A stretch of 13,980 nt of DNA from Candidatus Bathycorpusculum fermentans (GCA_009787175.1 WRGM01000140.1:1-13980), one strand, 5' to 3'. Shown: positions 1 through 7,816, counted from the first letter of the stretch. Notes: generated from the letters alone by a model not told the origin. Made by a program: numbers and translations.

Positions 1-63
1 ATGAAGAAGAATCCATAGTTTTTAGCATCCACACAGAACACTATATAACTTACCAATATGTAA

Positions 64-736
64 ATGTTATTTTTTTACACTGCCTTAGTCAAACAGACAA
101 TTATACATTGGGACAGCTGGTATATGTGCAATGAGGTGGTGAAGCATTGTAGAGATAAGGGGTATCGTTGGATTGGCGATATCAAGAGTAAACGTGTGGT
201 CTACTATCGTGGTGAAGAGTTTGCTCTTTCTGATTTGTATGATTTATTATGCGAGGAGGGCTGGTTTGTGGATGTTGTGGTTGGTGGTGAGATCTATTTA
301 GTCTGTGGTGTTAAGGTGTATGTTGCGGAAATTGGGGATGTCTTAATTCTTATCAATGTTAAGGCGGGTACAAATGATGTTCATTTTTTGTGTAGTGATT
401 TGGTGGAGTTGTCTGTTTTTGAGTTTTTGGAGATGGCGCTTAAGCGTCATGTTATAGAGGCGGTTCATAAGGAAGTAAGAGCATTAGGGCTTGGGGAGTA
501 TCAATTCCAGCGTAGCGAAGCGGCACTTATACACGTGCACCCTGGTATGTCTGGCGTTTGTACTTCTCTATATTTTGCGTTTACGTCTTTTGCGTTATGG
601 AACTAAGAAAACTCTTCTCACTACAGATGCTGTGGTTAAGTGGGTACGGGGACAAGCTGGGGGCATGTTTGTTCATATGATTAGAGATTCAAAAGAATCC
701 ACTAAAAGTTTGCTTTGGAGGATTAACACGAAATAA
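64..736 (+). pseudogene. Remnant of a DDE (IS4-like) transposase, C-terminal part, frameshifted
   Basis: Seen: a reading frame from about 64 to 545 carries WDSWY followed by GYRWIGDIKS, then a distal motif RHVIEAVHKEVRALGLGEYQ. The matching continuation, LVCLAFVLLYILRLRLL and onward to a stop at 736, lies in the next frame. Removing one C from the CCC at about 541-543 joins the two pieces smoothly. Known: IS4-type transposases have a second catalytic Asp near DSxY and a Y-(2)-R-(3)-E-(6)-K signature around the catalytic Glu. Here R-(3)-E is kept, but the Tyr and Lys positions are not. The N-terminal half, including the first catalytic Asp, is absent: a stop sits at 61-63 just before the frame opens. 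The ATG at 64 is probably not a real start. No inverted repeats or target duplication were found. It is an inactive insertion-sequence scar; the family call is moderate. Confidence 0.72.
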
Positions 737-755
737 CGTAAAAACACAAAGTATC

Positions 756-772
756 AGCTATGTAGCTTTTTT
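756..772 (+). terminator. Short hairpin followed by a T tract
   Basis: AGCTA-TG-TAGCT (756-767) is a perfect 5-bp inverted repeat running directly into TTTTT. It lies 20 bases after the transposase remnant and before the radical SAM promoter, so it could end readthrough from the left. The T tract alone could also serve, since archaeal termination relies mainly on oligo-T. Weak evidence. Confidence 0.35.
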
Positions 773-816
773 CTGCTTCTGCTTCCTATGATTTTTTGAT
801 AGAAGCCTTTTTGGTT

Positions 817-870
817 CAAAAACGTATATTAATCAAAGTCTCTAATCTATCACGAACGAGTAGGGGAAAA
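817..870 (+). promoter_or_regulatory. TATA/BRE promoter and ribosome binding site for the radical SAM genes
   Basis: A purine-rich AAAAACG (a BRE-like stretch) is followed by GTATATTA at 824-831, a good archaeal TATA box. Transcription would be expected about 25 bases downstream, near 853. AGGGG at about 862-866 sits six to seven bases before the TTG at 873. This favours that TTG as the real start and suggests a short leader rather than a leaderless message. Confidence 0.5.
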
Positions 871-872
871 AA

Positions 873-2258
873 TTGAAAACTCATGTTACATTTGTCAACC
901 CACCTTACCCACAATCTGCTCATCAGCATCCGCCATTTATTCCATTAGGAATTGGTTATTTGGCTGCTGTTTTGGAGAAAGCTGGGTATCAAGTGGATGT
1001 TATTGATTGCCAAGCGATGAAATTGACTTATGACCAATTTAGGGAGGAGCTTGTTAAGCGTAATCCTGATGTCGTGGGTATGAGTGCGACCACTTTGATT
1101 TATAAGTCAGGTGGTGAATGTGCAAGGATTGCTAAAGAATTTAACCCTAAAATTGTAACGATACTTGGTGGTTCTCATGTTTCTTTTTGGGATGAGAATG
1201 CCTTAAAGGAGTATCCTGAGCTTGATATTGTTGTTCGTAAGGAGGGTGAGAATACTCTTCTTGAGTTAATGAAGCGTATTGAGGCGGGAAAGCCTTACTA
1301 TGATGTAGTGGGTACTACATGTAGAAATGGTGATGAAATTGTCAAGAATCCTGATCGTCCATATATTGAGGATCTTGATTCTCTGCCTTTTCCTGCGCAT
1401 CATCTCTTCCCGCTTGATTATCTTAACAAGTTTGGTGTGGTTATTTTCCCCGTGTATACGAGTCGTGGTTGTACTTTCTGGTGTAATTTCTGTTCAGCTG
1501 TGCGTATGTTTGGTAGGGGTTATCGTATGAGGAGTCCCGAAAATGTTGTAGATGAGCTTGAACATTTAGTCAAAGATTTCGGTGCTCAGCAATTTACGTT
1601 TTATGATGACGCGTTTTCTGTTGATCAGAATCGTGTTCGAGAAATCTGTCGTCTTATTAAGGAGCGGGGTTTGAATATTAAGTGGGACTGTGAAACACGC
1701 GTAGACATGGTTGATAGAGATCTGTTGCAGACTATGAAAGATGCCGGCTGTATAGCTGTCTGGTTTGGTGTTGAAGCGGGTTCTCAAATGGTTATTGATG
1801 CCATGGGAAAGGGTTACAAGCTTGAGACTATAAAGAACTCTTTTAAGACTGCTCAAGATATCGGGTTAATGACTGTTGCAAGTGTAGTTTTAGGTTTTCC
1901 TGAAGAGACTCCTGAGACTCTGCGGGAAACCACTAAATTTATTGAGGAGCTTAATCCTGATGATGTTGGTTACTACATCGCCACTCCCTATCCGGGGACT
2001 CCCATGCATGAGCTTGTAACTCAGAAAGGCTGGTTGAAAATAACTGACTTTAATCGTTATGACACTGCTACTCCAATCTTTGAAACTCCTTACATTAGCT
2101 CTGAGCAGCTTAAAGAGATGCGTGAAAAAGCTTTCCAAAGTTTCTATATACGTCCAAGTTATATTTGGAAGATGTGGCGTAAAGGCGGTGTCTACGGTAA
2201 ATCCGCTACAAGGACTGCTTTGGCGCATTTGCGAAGGAAATTAAAGTCAGCTTTTTAG
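873..2258 (+). CDS. B12-binding-domain radical SAM enzyme (first of three)
   Basis: The 461-residue protein has the two-part layout of BchE/Grs-type radical SAM proteins. An N-terminal cobalamin-binding Rossmann domain spans roughly residues 1-150 (VNPPYP, HQHPPFIPLGIGYLAAVLE, ILGGSH). A radical SAM barrel follows, with the [4Fe-4S] motif CTFWCNFC (Cys 200, 204, 207). Further family landmarks are TFYDDAFS, WDCETRVD, VWFGVEAGSQ and ATPYPGTPMHE. Known: this superfamily uses S-adenosylmethionine, often with cobalamin, for methylations, cyclisations and C-C bond formation on lipids, pigments and natural products. The substrate cannot be read from the sequence. The TTG start is supported by a ribosome binding site. 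The next gene begins 34 bases after the stop and encodes a close paralogue, so co-transcription is likely. Membrane-lipid modification is conceivable but not shown. Confidence 0.9.
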   Translation: MKTHVTFVNPPYPQSAHQHPPFIPLGIGYLAAVLEKAGYQVDVIDCQAMKLTYDQFREELVKRNPDVVGMSATTLIYKSGGECARIAKEFNPKIVTILGGSHVSFWDENALKEYPELDIVVRKEGENTLLELMKRIEAGKPYYDVVGTTCRNGDEIVKNPDRPYIEDLDSLPFPAHHLFPLDYLNKFGVVIFPVYTSRGCTFWCNFCSAVRMFGRGYRMRSPENVVDELEHLVKDFGAQQFTFYDDAFSVDQNRVREICRLIKERGLNIKWDCETRVDMVDRDLLQTMKDAGCIAVWFGVEAGSQMVIDAMGKGYKLETIKNSFKTAQDIGLMTVASVVLGFPEETPETLRETTKFIEELNPDDVGYYIATPYPGTPMHELVTQKGWLKITDFNRYDTATPIFETPYISSEQLKEMREKAFQSFYIRPSYIWKMWRKGGVYGKSATRTALAHLRRKLKSAF

Positions 2259-2292
2259 CTGCCCTAATTTTTTATGTTGATGGTGAGCGGTA

Positions 2293-3678
2293 ATGGTTAC
2301 AGCTGCAAGGGTTGCATTGGTTAATCCTCCTCCGTTACAGGGTGTTTTTCATCATCATCCCTATTTGCCTATGGGGTTAGCTTATTTAGCTGCTGTTCTT
2401 GAGGAGAAGGGTAGTCAAGTAACTGTTTTAGATTGCCTAGCTGAAGGTATCGATCAAAATCAGCTTAAGCAGAAACTCGCCACGTTTAAGCCTGATGTTG
2501 TAGGTATAAGTTCAATGACCCCCATGGTACATTCGACCCTTCTGGCTGCTAGGGGTGCTAAAGAGGTTTGTCCTGATGCCGCGGTTGTTTTAGGTGGTCC
2601 GCATGCTACTTTTATGGATAAAGAGCTCCTTGCTGTTGAGTCTGCTGTTGATGTGGTTGTTCGTGGTGAGGGTGAGGTGACTTTTGCTGAGTTAACGCAG
2701 CGGATTGTTAATGGTGTTGGTTTAAACTCTGCTGATGGTATTACTTATCGTCATCAAGATAAAATTGTGCAAAATCCCACTCGAGGATTTATTCAGAATT
2801 TGGATGATTTGCCTTTTCCGGCTTATAGGCATTTTCCGCTTGAGAGGTATCGTCTTTTTGGTAAATTGTTCTTTCCGGTAATTACGAGTCGTGGTTGTCC
2901 TTTTCAATGTAACTTTTGTACTACTAGTCGTATTTTAGGTAGGCAGTATCGTGTGCGTAGTCCTCAAAATATTGGGCATGAGCTTGAGCTGTTAAAGCGT
3001 GAATATGATGCTGATTCTTTTACTTTCTATGATGATACATTGACGCTTGATAAAAAGCGGTTATATGCTATTTGTGATGAAATAAAAAGCCGAAAGCTCA
3101 ATATTCCATGGGATTGTCAAACGCGTGCGGATAAGGTTAGTGAAGAAATGTTTGCTAAAATGAAAAGTACTAACTGTCAACAGGTTTTCTTTGGTATAGA
3201 GTCCGGTTGTCAAAGTGTGCTAAATGCGGTAAATAAGCGTACATCTGTTGAGCAAAATGAAGCGGCAATTAAAATGGCAAAAAAATCTGGCTTATTTGTC
3301 GCCATATCCATCATTATTGGCTATCCAGGTGAGACCGCGGAGATGCGTAAAGAAACCTTTGATTTCCTAAGACGTGTAGAACCAGACGATGTATATCTCT
3401 GTATAGCAACGCCCTATCCCGGTACAGAACTACGAAAAGAAGTTGAACAGCTCGGCTATAAAATGTCACCTGACTGGAGCAGCTATGATACAACAACACC
3501 TGTATTCGAAAATCCTCTACTCTCAGACAAAGACGCACTGCGTATACGTAAAGAATTCTACAACAGTTTCTACTCACCAAAATATGTCCTACGCCACATG
3601 TTTAAACGCAATTTTTACAGCCGTGTAATGTCCCGAGTTGCCATAAACCACATTATCTGGCGTATAAAAGGCCATTAA
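2293..3678 (+). CDS. B12-binding-domain radical SAM enzyme (second of three)
   Basis: This 461-residue protein is a paralogue of the preceding gene, about half identical by eye along its length. The N-terminal B12-type domain has VNPPPL, FHHHPYLPMGLAYLAAVLE and VLGGPH. The radical SAM motif is CPFQCNFC (Cys 202, 206, 209), followed by TFYDDTLT, WDCQTRAD, VFFGIESGCQS and CIATPYPGTE. The ATG is preceded by GGTGAG at a good distance, within the 34-base gap after the first gene. Reaction and substrate are unknown; equal length and order with the first gene suggest tandem duplication followed by specialisation. Base use changes inside the gene: up to about position 3240 the coding strand is rich in T and G, and beyond that it is rich in A and C. 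Confidence 0.9.
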   Translation: MVTAARVALVNPPPLQGVFHHHPYLPMGLAYLAAVLEEKGSQVTVLDCLAEGIDQNQLKQKLATFKPDVVGISSMTPMVHSTLLAARGAKEVCPDAAVVLGGPHATFMDKELLAVESAVDVVVRGEGEVTFAELTQRIVNGVGLNSADGITYRHQDKIVQNPTRGFIQNLDDLPFPAYRHFPLERYRLFGKLFFPVITSRGCPFQCNFCTTSRILGRQYRVRSPQNIGHELELLKREYDADSFTFYDDTLTLDKKRLYAICDEIKSRKLNIPWDCQTRADKVSEEMFAKMKSTNCQQVFFGIESGCQSVLNAVNKRTSVEQNEAAIKMAKKSGLFVAISIIIGYPGETAEMRKETFDFLRRVEPDDVYLCIATPYPGTELRKEVEQLGYKMSPDWSSYDTTTPVFENPLLSDKDALRIRKEFYNSFYSPKYVLRHMFKRNFYSRVMSRVAINHIIWRIKGH

Positions 3679-3777
3679 CCATCTTCTGCTTTTTTCTAAA
3701 TATTCTCTATTCTCTTCCGGTTTAGCAAAAGTTTTTCAGACGGTAAAAGCCATACTCTATTTTGAGCTGGCAATTAA
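3679..3777 (+). promoter_or_regulatory. 99-base gap before the third radical SAM gene, possible internal promoter
   Basis: The gap opens with a pyrimidine-rich stretch containing TTTTTCT that could end transcription. It then has CTAAATATTC (about 3696-3705), which resembles a TATA box. If used, transcription would begin near 3730 and leave a leader of roughly 45 bases. There is only a weak ribosome binding site (GCTGG) before the ATG. The third gene may therefore be transcribed separately from the first two. Low confidence. Confidence 0.3.
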
Positions 3778-5250
3778 ATGAATGTTTGTCTCATAAATCC
3801 GCCTAGAATTCAACCAAAAGCTTGGGGAAAACCAAGTGTTTATCAACCAATGGATATAGCCTACGTAGCTGCCGTGCTAGAAAAAAAACATGAAGTGTTA
3901 GTCATTGATGTACCTAATGAGGGATGGGAGCTTCTTGAGGAAATTGAAGGTGGAAAATATAGACAGGGATTGCCGAATACGGAAATTGTTGCCAGAATAC
4001 AAAAGTTTCAACCTAAACTTGTTATAATCTCCGTACCCTACTCCGGATGGTCCACTGCAGCTTTTGCAGTAGCTAAAACCATTAAAACTGCCCATGAGAA
4101 CATTAAAATTGCCCTCATAGGGCTACATCCGTCTTCGCGTCCTAACGAGTGCTTAAGACAGGCTAACGTGGACTTTGTAGTCATAGGTGAGCAGGAAATA
4201 ACCACCCTTGAACTTGCTGATGCACTTGAAAAAAATGATTTCCAAGCTTTAAAAAACGTGAAGGGATTAGGGTTCCTTGAAAACGATGAACTGGTACTTA
4301 CAGAGTCAAGACCCTTTATTGCGGATCTTAACTCGTTACCTTTCCCTGCGCGTCATCTGTTGCCTATGAAAGAGTTCTTTGAAGCAGCTAAAAAAATTCC
4401 CATAAGCGGTAACTTGAAAAAGCCTTCAATACGTATGTTAACCACTCGTGGTTGTCCGTATGGATGTGTTTTCTGTTCAAATCATATAGTAATGGGACGT
4501 AAATGGCGTGCGCGTAGTGCTGAAAATGTTGTCGCTGAGATAGAACAAATAGTCAAAACCTACGGGGTACGCCAAATTGACTTCTTAGATGATAATATAG
4601 CCTTCAATCGTGAACGGTTAATAAAAATCTGTAACATGCTAATTGAAAAACGTTTAAACATTGAATGGTGTACTCCAAATGGTGTTCGCGCAGACGCCTT
4701 AGACCCAGAACTTTTAGCATTAATGAGAAAAGCCGGATGCCAAAAAATTCTAATTGCCCCCGAATCTGGCGTTCAACACGTTGTAGATGAGGTTCTTAAG
4801 AAAAAGCAAAGTCTTCAACATGTCGAAGACGCAGTAAGTGCTGCTCATAAAGTTGGCATCAAAGTTGGGTGCTTTTTCATTTTAGGTATGATCGGTGAAA
4901 CAAAGGAGAATATGAAGCAGACTATCCAGTTTGCATACAAACTGCGACGCTTAGGCGCTGAATACTTTTACTTCAGCTATGCCACACCCCTCTACGGCAC
5001 TGAATTATACAAACAAGCCAAAGAAGGAAACTATTTAACAAGCGACTTTAGCGATGACGCCCTCTCAGCAGTACAGCCATTAATCGAAACCGCCGAATTT
5101 ACCGCAGATGACCTACGCTGCCTAGCCGCAGAAGCCAACTTGGTAAACCCCACAGTTACCCATGAACGAATACTACGAGCAATCCGCAACCCCAAAAAAG
5201 CCCTAGAAATATTACTCGCAAGAAACAAAATAAAACAAAAAATCTCCTAA
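3778..5250 (+). CDS. B12-binding-domain radical SAM enzyme (third of three, divergent)
   Basis: This 490-residue protein has the same domain order as its two neighbours but is clearly more distant from them. The N-terminal Rossmann-like domain (INPPRIQPKAW, MDIAYVAAVLE, IALIGLHPSS) covers about residues 1-160. In it the GG-x-H motif of the other two is replaced by GLH. The radical SAM cluster motif is CPYGCVFC (Cys 226, 230, 233), with IDFLDDNIAF, WCTPNGVRAD, ILIAPESGVQ and YATPLYGTEL downstream. The HHHP-type motif near the N-terminus is missing (KAWGKPSVYQP instead), so cobalamin handling or substrate may differ. It lies 99 bases after the second gene and may have its own promoter. Its 3' end faces the convergent Dph6-family gene. 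Substrate unknown. Confidence 0.88.
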   Translation: MNVCLINPPRIQPKAWGKPSVYQPMDIAYVAAVLEKKHEVLVIDVPNEGWELLEEIEGGKYRQGLPNTEIVARIQKFQPKLVIISVPYSGWSTAAFAVAKTIKTAHENIKIALIGLHPSSRPNECLRQANVDFVVIGEQEITTLELADALEKNDFQALKNVKGLGFLENDELVLTESRPFIADLNSLPFPARHLLPMKEFFEAAKKIPISGNLKKPSIRMLTTRGCPYGCVFCSNHIVMGRKWRARSAENVVAEIEQIVKTYGVRQIDFLDDNIAFNRERLIKICNMLIEKRLNIEWCTPNGVRADALDPELLALMRKAGCQKILIAPESGVQHVVDEVLKKKQSLQHVEDAVSAAHKVGIKVGCFFILGMIGETKENMKQTIQFAYKLRRLGAEYFYFSYATPLYGTELYKQAKEGNYLTSDFSDDALSAVQPLIETAEFTADDLRCLAAEANLVNPTVTHERILRAIRNPKKALEILLARNKIKQKIS

Positions 5251-5300
5251 AACCCACCCAAACCTACAACTACAAGCCCCTAACTATAGTACGTAACTCT

Positions 5301-5328
5301 GATAAAATACAAAATGCTAAGTTTTATC
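5301..5328. terminator. Possible bidirectional terminator between convergent genes
   Basis: GATAAAA (5301-5307) and TTTTATC (5322-5328) form a perfect 7-bp inverted repeat with a 14-base loop. It sits where the radical SAM genes and the Dph6-family gene converge and overlaps the latter's stop codon. It offers a short T run on either strand. The stem is all A/T apart from one pair, so the call is tentative. Confidence 0.35.
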
Positions 5329-5970
5329 TTGCAGGCAAGCTTCTTTAATTAAGTAATAACCTTTAGTGCCTTTCCACTCCATAATAACCCTCTTAATACC
5401 GATTTGTTTTTTGTAAATTGGACTATCAATAACAAGTGTATGGTATTCTCCCCATTCACCTATTGGATTGATTTTTTTCTCAGCAACTCTTTGTTTGATC
5501 TCACTAATGATGTTCTGATCAATTATTCTACCAAGCCACTTTATGTCTGCACCAAGAGCTGTATCTACTTCTATAATTAGACATTTAAAGCCAAGTTTTT
5601 GCATTTCCTCAAGCTCAACAATGGGATCTTTACCAAAAAGCGGCGCATATTGCTTAACACCTATCGGATCTAGAATCTCTTTGTAATAGTCAAGATGTTC
5701 AGGCGTAGTAGTTACACCTGAAACCATCATACTAGCCTTCAGCTTCTTGAGCGCTTTACCTATATCCTGAGGATTCTTACCTACAACTATAGCTGGAATA
5801 CCTGTCACTTCAGATATTAACTCAATCATATGTTTATTTTCAAGATGAGCCTTACCACCAGTCTGAATAAACATTAAATACTCAACATTTAAGCCCTCTT
5901 TAAGCGCTGAATACAACGCATAGACAGAATCTTTCCCACCTGAAAGCGAAACAACAACATGATCAGACAA
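5317..5970 (-). CDS. dph6: Diphthine--ammonia ligase family protein (Dph6, PP-loop ATPase)
   Basis: The 217-residue protein has the N-terminal PP-loop SGGKDS (residues 10-15) of ATP-pyrophosphatases and the C-terminal GEWGEYHT signature of the archaeal/eukaryotic Dph6 (ATP_bind_4) family. Its length is normal for archaeal members. Known: Dph6 uses ATP and ammonia to amidate diphthine on the translocation factor aEF2, the last step of diphthamide synthesis, in the cytoplasm. The start is a TTG, since no ATG is available near the conserved N-terminus; a weak GGATG lies upstream. The gene is convergent with the radical SAM genes and separated by 103 bases from the upstream minus-strand gene, so it is probably its own transcription unit. 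Members acting on other substrates cannot be excluded. Confidence 0.88.
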   Translation of the reverse strand: MSDHVVVSLSGGKDSVYALYSALKEGLNVEYLMFIQTGGKAHLENKHMIELISEVTGIPAIVVGKNPQDIGKALKKLKASMMVSGVTTTPEHLDYYKEILDPIGVKQYAPLFGKDPIVELEEMQKLGFKCLIIEVDTALGADIKWLGRIIDQNIISEIKQRVAEKKINPIGEWGEYHTLVIDSPIYKKQIGIKRVIMEWKGTKGYYLIKEACLQDKT

Positions 5971-6073
5971 TCAAATTACATCCTAAAGCTACTATGTATT
6001 ACTACTTGAAAAATAAAAACCTACACCCAAAACAACATAAACAGACTAAAACACAAAAAAAGAAGAGGAATTT
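5971..6073 (-). promoter_or_regulatory. Oligo-T terminator of the regulator gene followed by a TATA-like element for the Dph6-family gene
   Basis: Read on the minus strand, a run of seven T (6055-6061) lies about 13 bases after the stop of the membrane regulator gene and would suit archaeal termination. Further on, TTTTTATTTTT (about 6009-6019) is TATA-like and lies about 40-50 bases before the TTG start at 5970. Both are inferred from composition only. Confidence 0.35.
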
Positions 6074-6546
6074 TTACTCCGAATTTTTCTTAGCTCTTGA
6101 AACTGCACGCTTGTTCTGTCGCCACAGAATTAACCCTTCAACTAAAAATAACCCTGCAGCTCCAGCGGTGATTGGGACTAAATATAGAACAGCTAAACTT
6201 GGTGTAAAGTCTGTAGAGAAAAATTGTGATACCAAAATTGCTGTTTCAGCAATTAGAATACCGAAAAAAAGAGGGAGTAACAGATCAGACGAGGCACGAG
6301 GTTTCTGCCGACCCACACATGCCCACTAATACCTTTTTTCTCTTTTACAACATATGTTCCATACACTGTTTTCTCGATTAAACCCAATGACTCTAACTTT
6401 TCTAACTGTCGATGTGCAGTACTTGGACTAGATAGACCGGCACCACGCATAACTTCACGTGGACCCACAGGCTCACCGGCCTTAACTATAAAGGCATAAA
6501 CACTCAATGTGTTACCTTCCAAATTCTCACGTTCAACGTTAGTCAC
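6074..6546 (-). CDS. Membrane-anchored winged-helix regulator, split by a 1-base frameshift at a T7 run
   Basis: Seen: the N-terminal part (6546 to about 6270) encodes a winged-helix domain (VYAFIVKAGEPVGPREVMR, STAHRQLEKLESLGLIEK) ending in GRNLVPRLICYSLFF. The continuation lies in another frame: FGILIAETAILVSQFF and LVPITAGAAGLFLVEGLILW, two membrane helices, then a Lys/Arg-rich tail. Adding one T to the run of seven T (plus-strand A run at 6264-6270) restores one protein of about 157 residues. Both ends of the model would be cytoplasmic. A GTG at 6555 overlaps the upstream stop as GTGA, but GAGGTGA lies correctly spaced before the GTG at 6546, which I prefer. The gene is translationally coupled to the secreted-protein gene. 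Inferred: a membrane-tethered DNA-binding regulator of this cassette. The frameshift may be a sequence error, decay or slippage. Confidence 0.7.
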
Positions 6547-6551
6547 TGAAT

Positions 6552-7731
6552 TCACCTCACAGGTACGATAAACACTTCAATGCCGTATCGATCAAGCTGG
6601 AACATTTGATTGTCAGATAGTACTGTATTGTAGATGTAGCTGTTTCCGACCTGCGCTAGGACAAGCTCTTGAATCTTTCCTGACTGAGTGTGTGTGTCTA
6701 AGTAAGTATTGCTTTCTATGTAAGCATTTATGTCATACTCTACTTCAAGGTTTGTATACGCTTGTATCAATGTATGAATTGTGCCTGATTGAATAATATC
6801 AACCGGATTAATGTAGTTCTCTGAAACTGGTGGTTGGATATCCACGCTACCAGAAATTATTATCAAACGAGATTCACCTGGCTCAAAGACGCGGTCATAC
6901 CATGAGTTAAATCTTATCATTTTGCTAGCAAATCCTCCTTTTGACGAATAAGCTGGTCTGTCAGGTTCAGGTTCTTTGTCAAAGGTAACTCGTCCAGTTA
7001 CATCGACCCATGTGCCATCAATGTTTAAGTAAATGTACTTGGTGGTGCTTGTGCCATCACTGATTGTCCATTCGTAGCCTTGTACGCCCTCTTTCCATTT
7101 ATAAAATTGGCTATAATAGATGGCTTTATGCTCTTCGAATGTGCTGTTTTCATTTGTCCATCTGTTGCCCTGCTCATCGCCAAATGTGCTGTTTTCATTT
7201 GTCCATCTGTTGCCCTGCTCATCGCCAAAACTCCAACCAGTGATTAAAGACTCCAATCTAGACATGTAATCTCCAATAATTACTCCGTTCTCGTCAAGGG
7301 CTGGCCAAGGAATAGTGCATGTAACGTTATAGTAGACGCCATCAACCCAAGCGCCTTTGGCTTCTATGCCTCTACCACTATTGCCAGGAATGTTGAACAT
7401 TTCCATTAGTGTTTTGGCTGTGGTTTCATGAACTTCTTGTGCTGCAAAAAGATTTATGGAACCTGTGATGTTTCTGTATTCAGAGGGATTAGTGACATTA
7501 ATAACTACTTCGTAGTCAATTTTTGGTCCACCATTTTGAGTTATAGTTGCATCTGGGTCTGTTATTGTATAGTTTGCATAAACGACTTCAAAAACAAAGG
7601 GCACAGTTGGTCCTTGTACACGTGTAAACCATGGTATGATGTTTAGTTCTGCACTGATTAAAGGTGTTGCTGTTGCGATTCCAATAGTGATCGATAGTAT
7701 CAAACATATGATGATTTTTTGTATTTTTCAT
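6552..7731 (-). CDS. Secreted or surface protein of unknown family, start codon out of frame by one base
   Basis: I do not recognise a family. The frame open from 7703 downward begins within a signal peptide. Extending it back gives KIQKIIICLILSITIGIA then a TATPLISA cleavage-type region, but no start codon before a TGA. The ATG at 7729-7731 precedes it and is out of frame by one base, because the A run at 7724-7728 has five A instead of four. The mature part, about 360 residues, looks beta-rich, has no further membrane helix, and carries several N-x-S/T sites (NYT, NVT, NIT, NVT, NST twice). A 15-residue unit, FGDEQGNRWTNENST, occurs twice in tandem. Its stop overlaps the start region of the winged-helix regulator gene (GTGA). 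Likely exported and glycosylated; role unknown. Without the extra base, TTG at 7703 would give a shortened signal sequence. Confidence 0.65.
7138..7229. repeat. 45-bp perfect tandem duplication inside the secreted-protein gene
   Basis: Two copies, 7141-7185 and 7186-7229, match at all 44 aligned bases, with identity reaching a few bases to the left (from 7138). Each encodes FGDEQGNRWTNENST, so the frame is kept and one N-S-T glycosylation site is duplicated. The lack of any silent difference implies a recent event or ongoing homogenisation. Confidence 0.95.
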
Positions 7732-7754
7732 GTTTTTCACTGATACCGTAATAA

Positions 7755-7770
7755 GGTTAAAGTGGCTATT
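7755..7770 (-). promoter_or_regulatory. Weak TATA-like element for the secreted-protein gene
   Basis: On the minus strand, CTTTAACC (about 7757-7764) lies roughly 27-33 bases before the ATG at 7731 and just downstream of the palindromic sites at 7783-7809. With this element the message would be nearly leaderless, which fits the lack of a clear ribosome binding site. Weak match to consensus. Confidence 0.3.
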
Positions 7771-7782
7771 AGCTCTGGTTAC

Positions 7783-7809
7783 GGAACATTCCTGTTCCAA
7801 AGTGGAACA
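7783..7809. promoter_or_regulatory. Operator-like cluster of three alternating half-sites
   Basis: GGAACA (7783-7788), TGTTCC (7793-7798) and GGAACA (7804-7809) alternate in orientation and start 10 or 11 bases apart. They form two overlapping palindromes: GGAACA-TTCC-TGTTCC, and TGTTCCA-AAG-TGGAACA, both perfect in their arms. The cluster lies about 52-78 bases upstream of the ATG of the secreted-protein gene, just before the likely TATA region. This is where an archaeal regulator could act. The winged-helix protein encoded in the same cassette is an obvious but unproven candidate to bind it. Confidence 0.6.
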
Positions 7810-7816
7810 CTATGTT

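Noticed and set aside
6264..6270. Classical programmed -1 ribosomal frameshift at the T7 run
   Set aside because: In the zero frame the site reads CTC-TTT-TTT-TCG, which does not fit X-XXY-YYZ with good P-site re-pairing. Slippage in transcription or a sequence indel explains it better.
5994..6329. Plus-strand open frame of 111 codons
   Set aside because: It lies opposite the membrane regulator gene, is Lys/Asn/Thr-rich, and has no ribosome binding site or recognisable domain.
7588..7800. Minus-strand reading frame through the ATG at 7731 (MKNTKNHHMF...)
   Set aside because: It uses the ATG but loses the signal peptide and all of the secreted protein. It looks like the frame produced by the one-base shift, not a separate gene.
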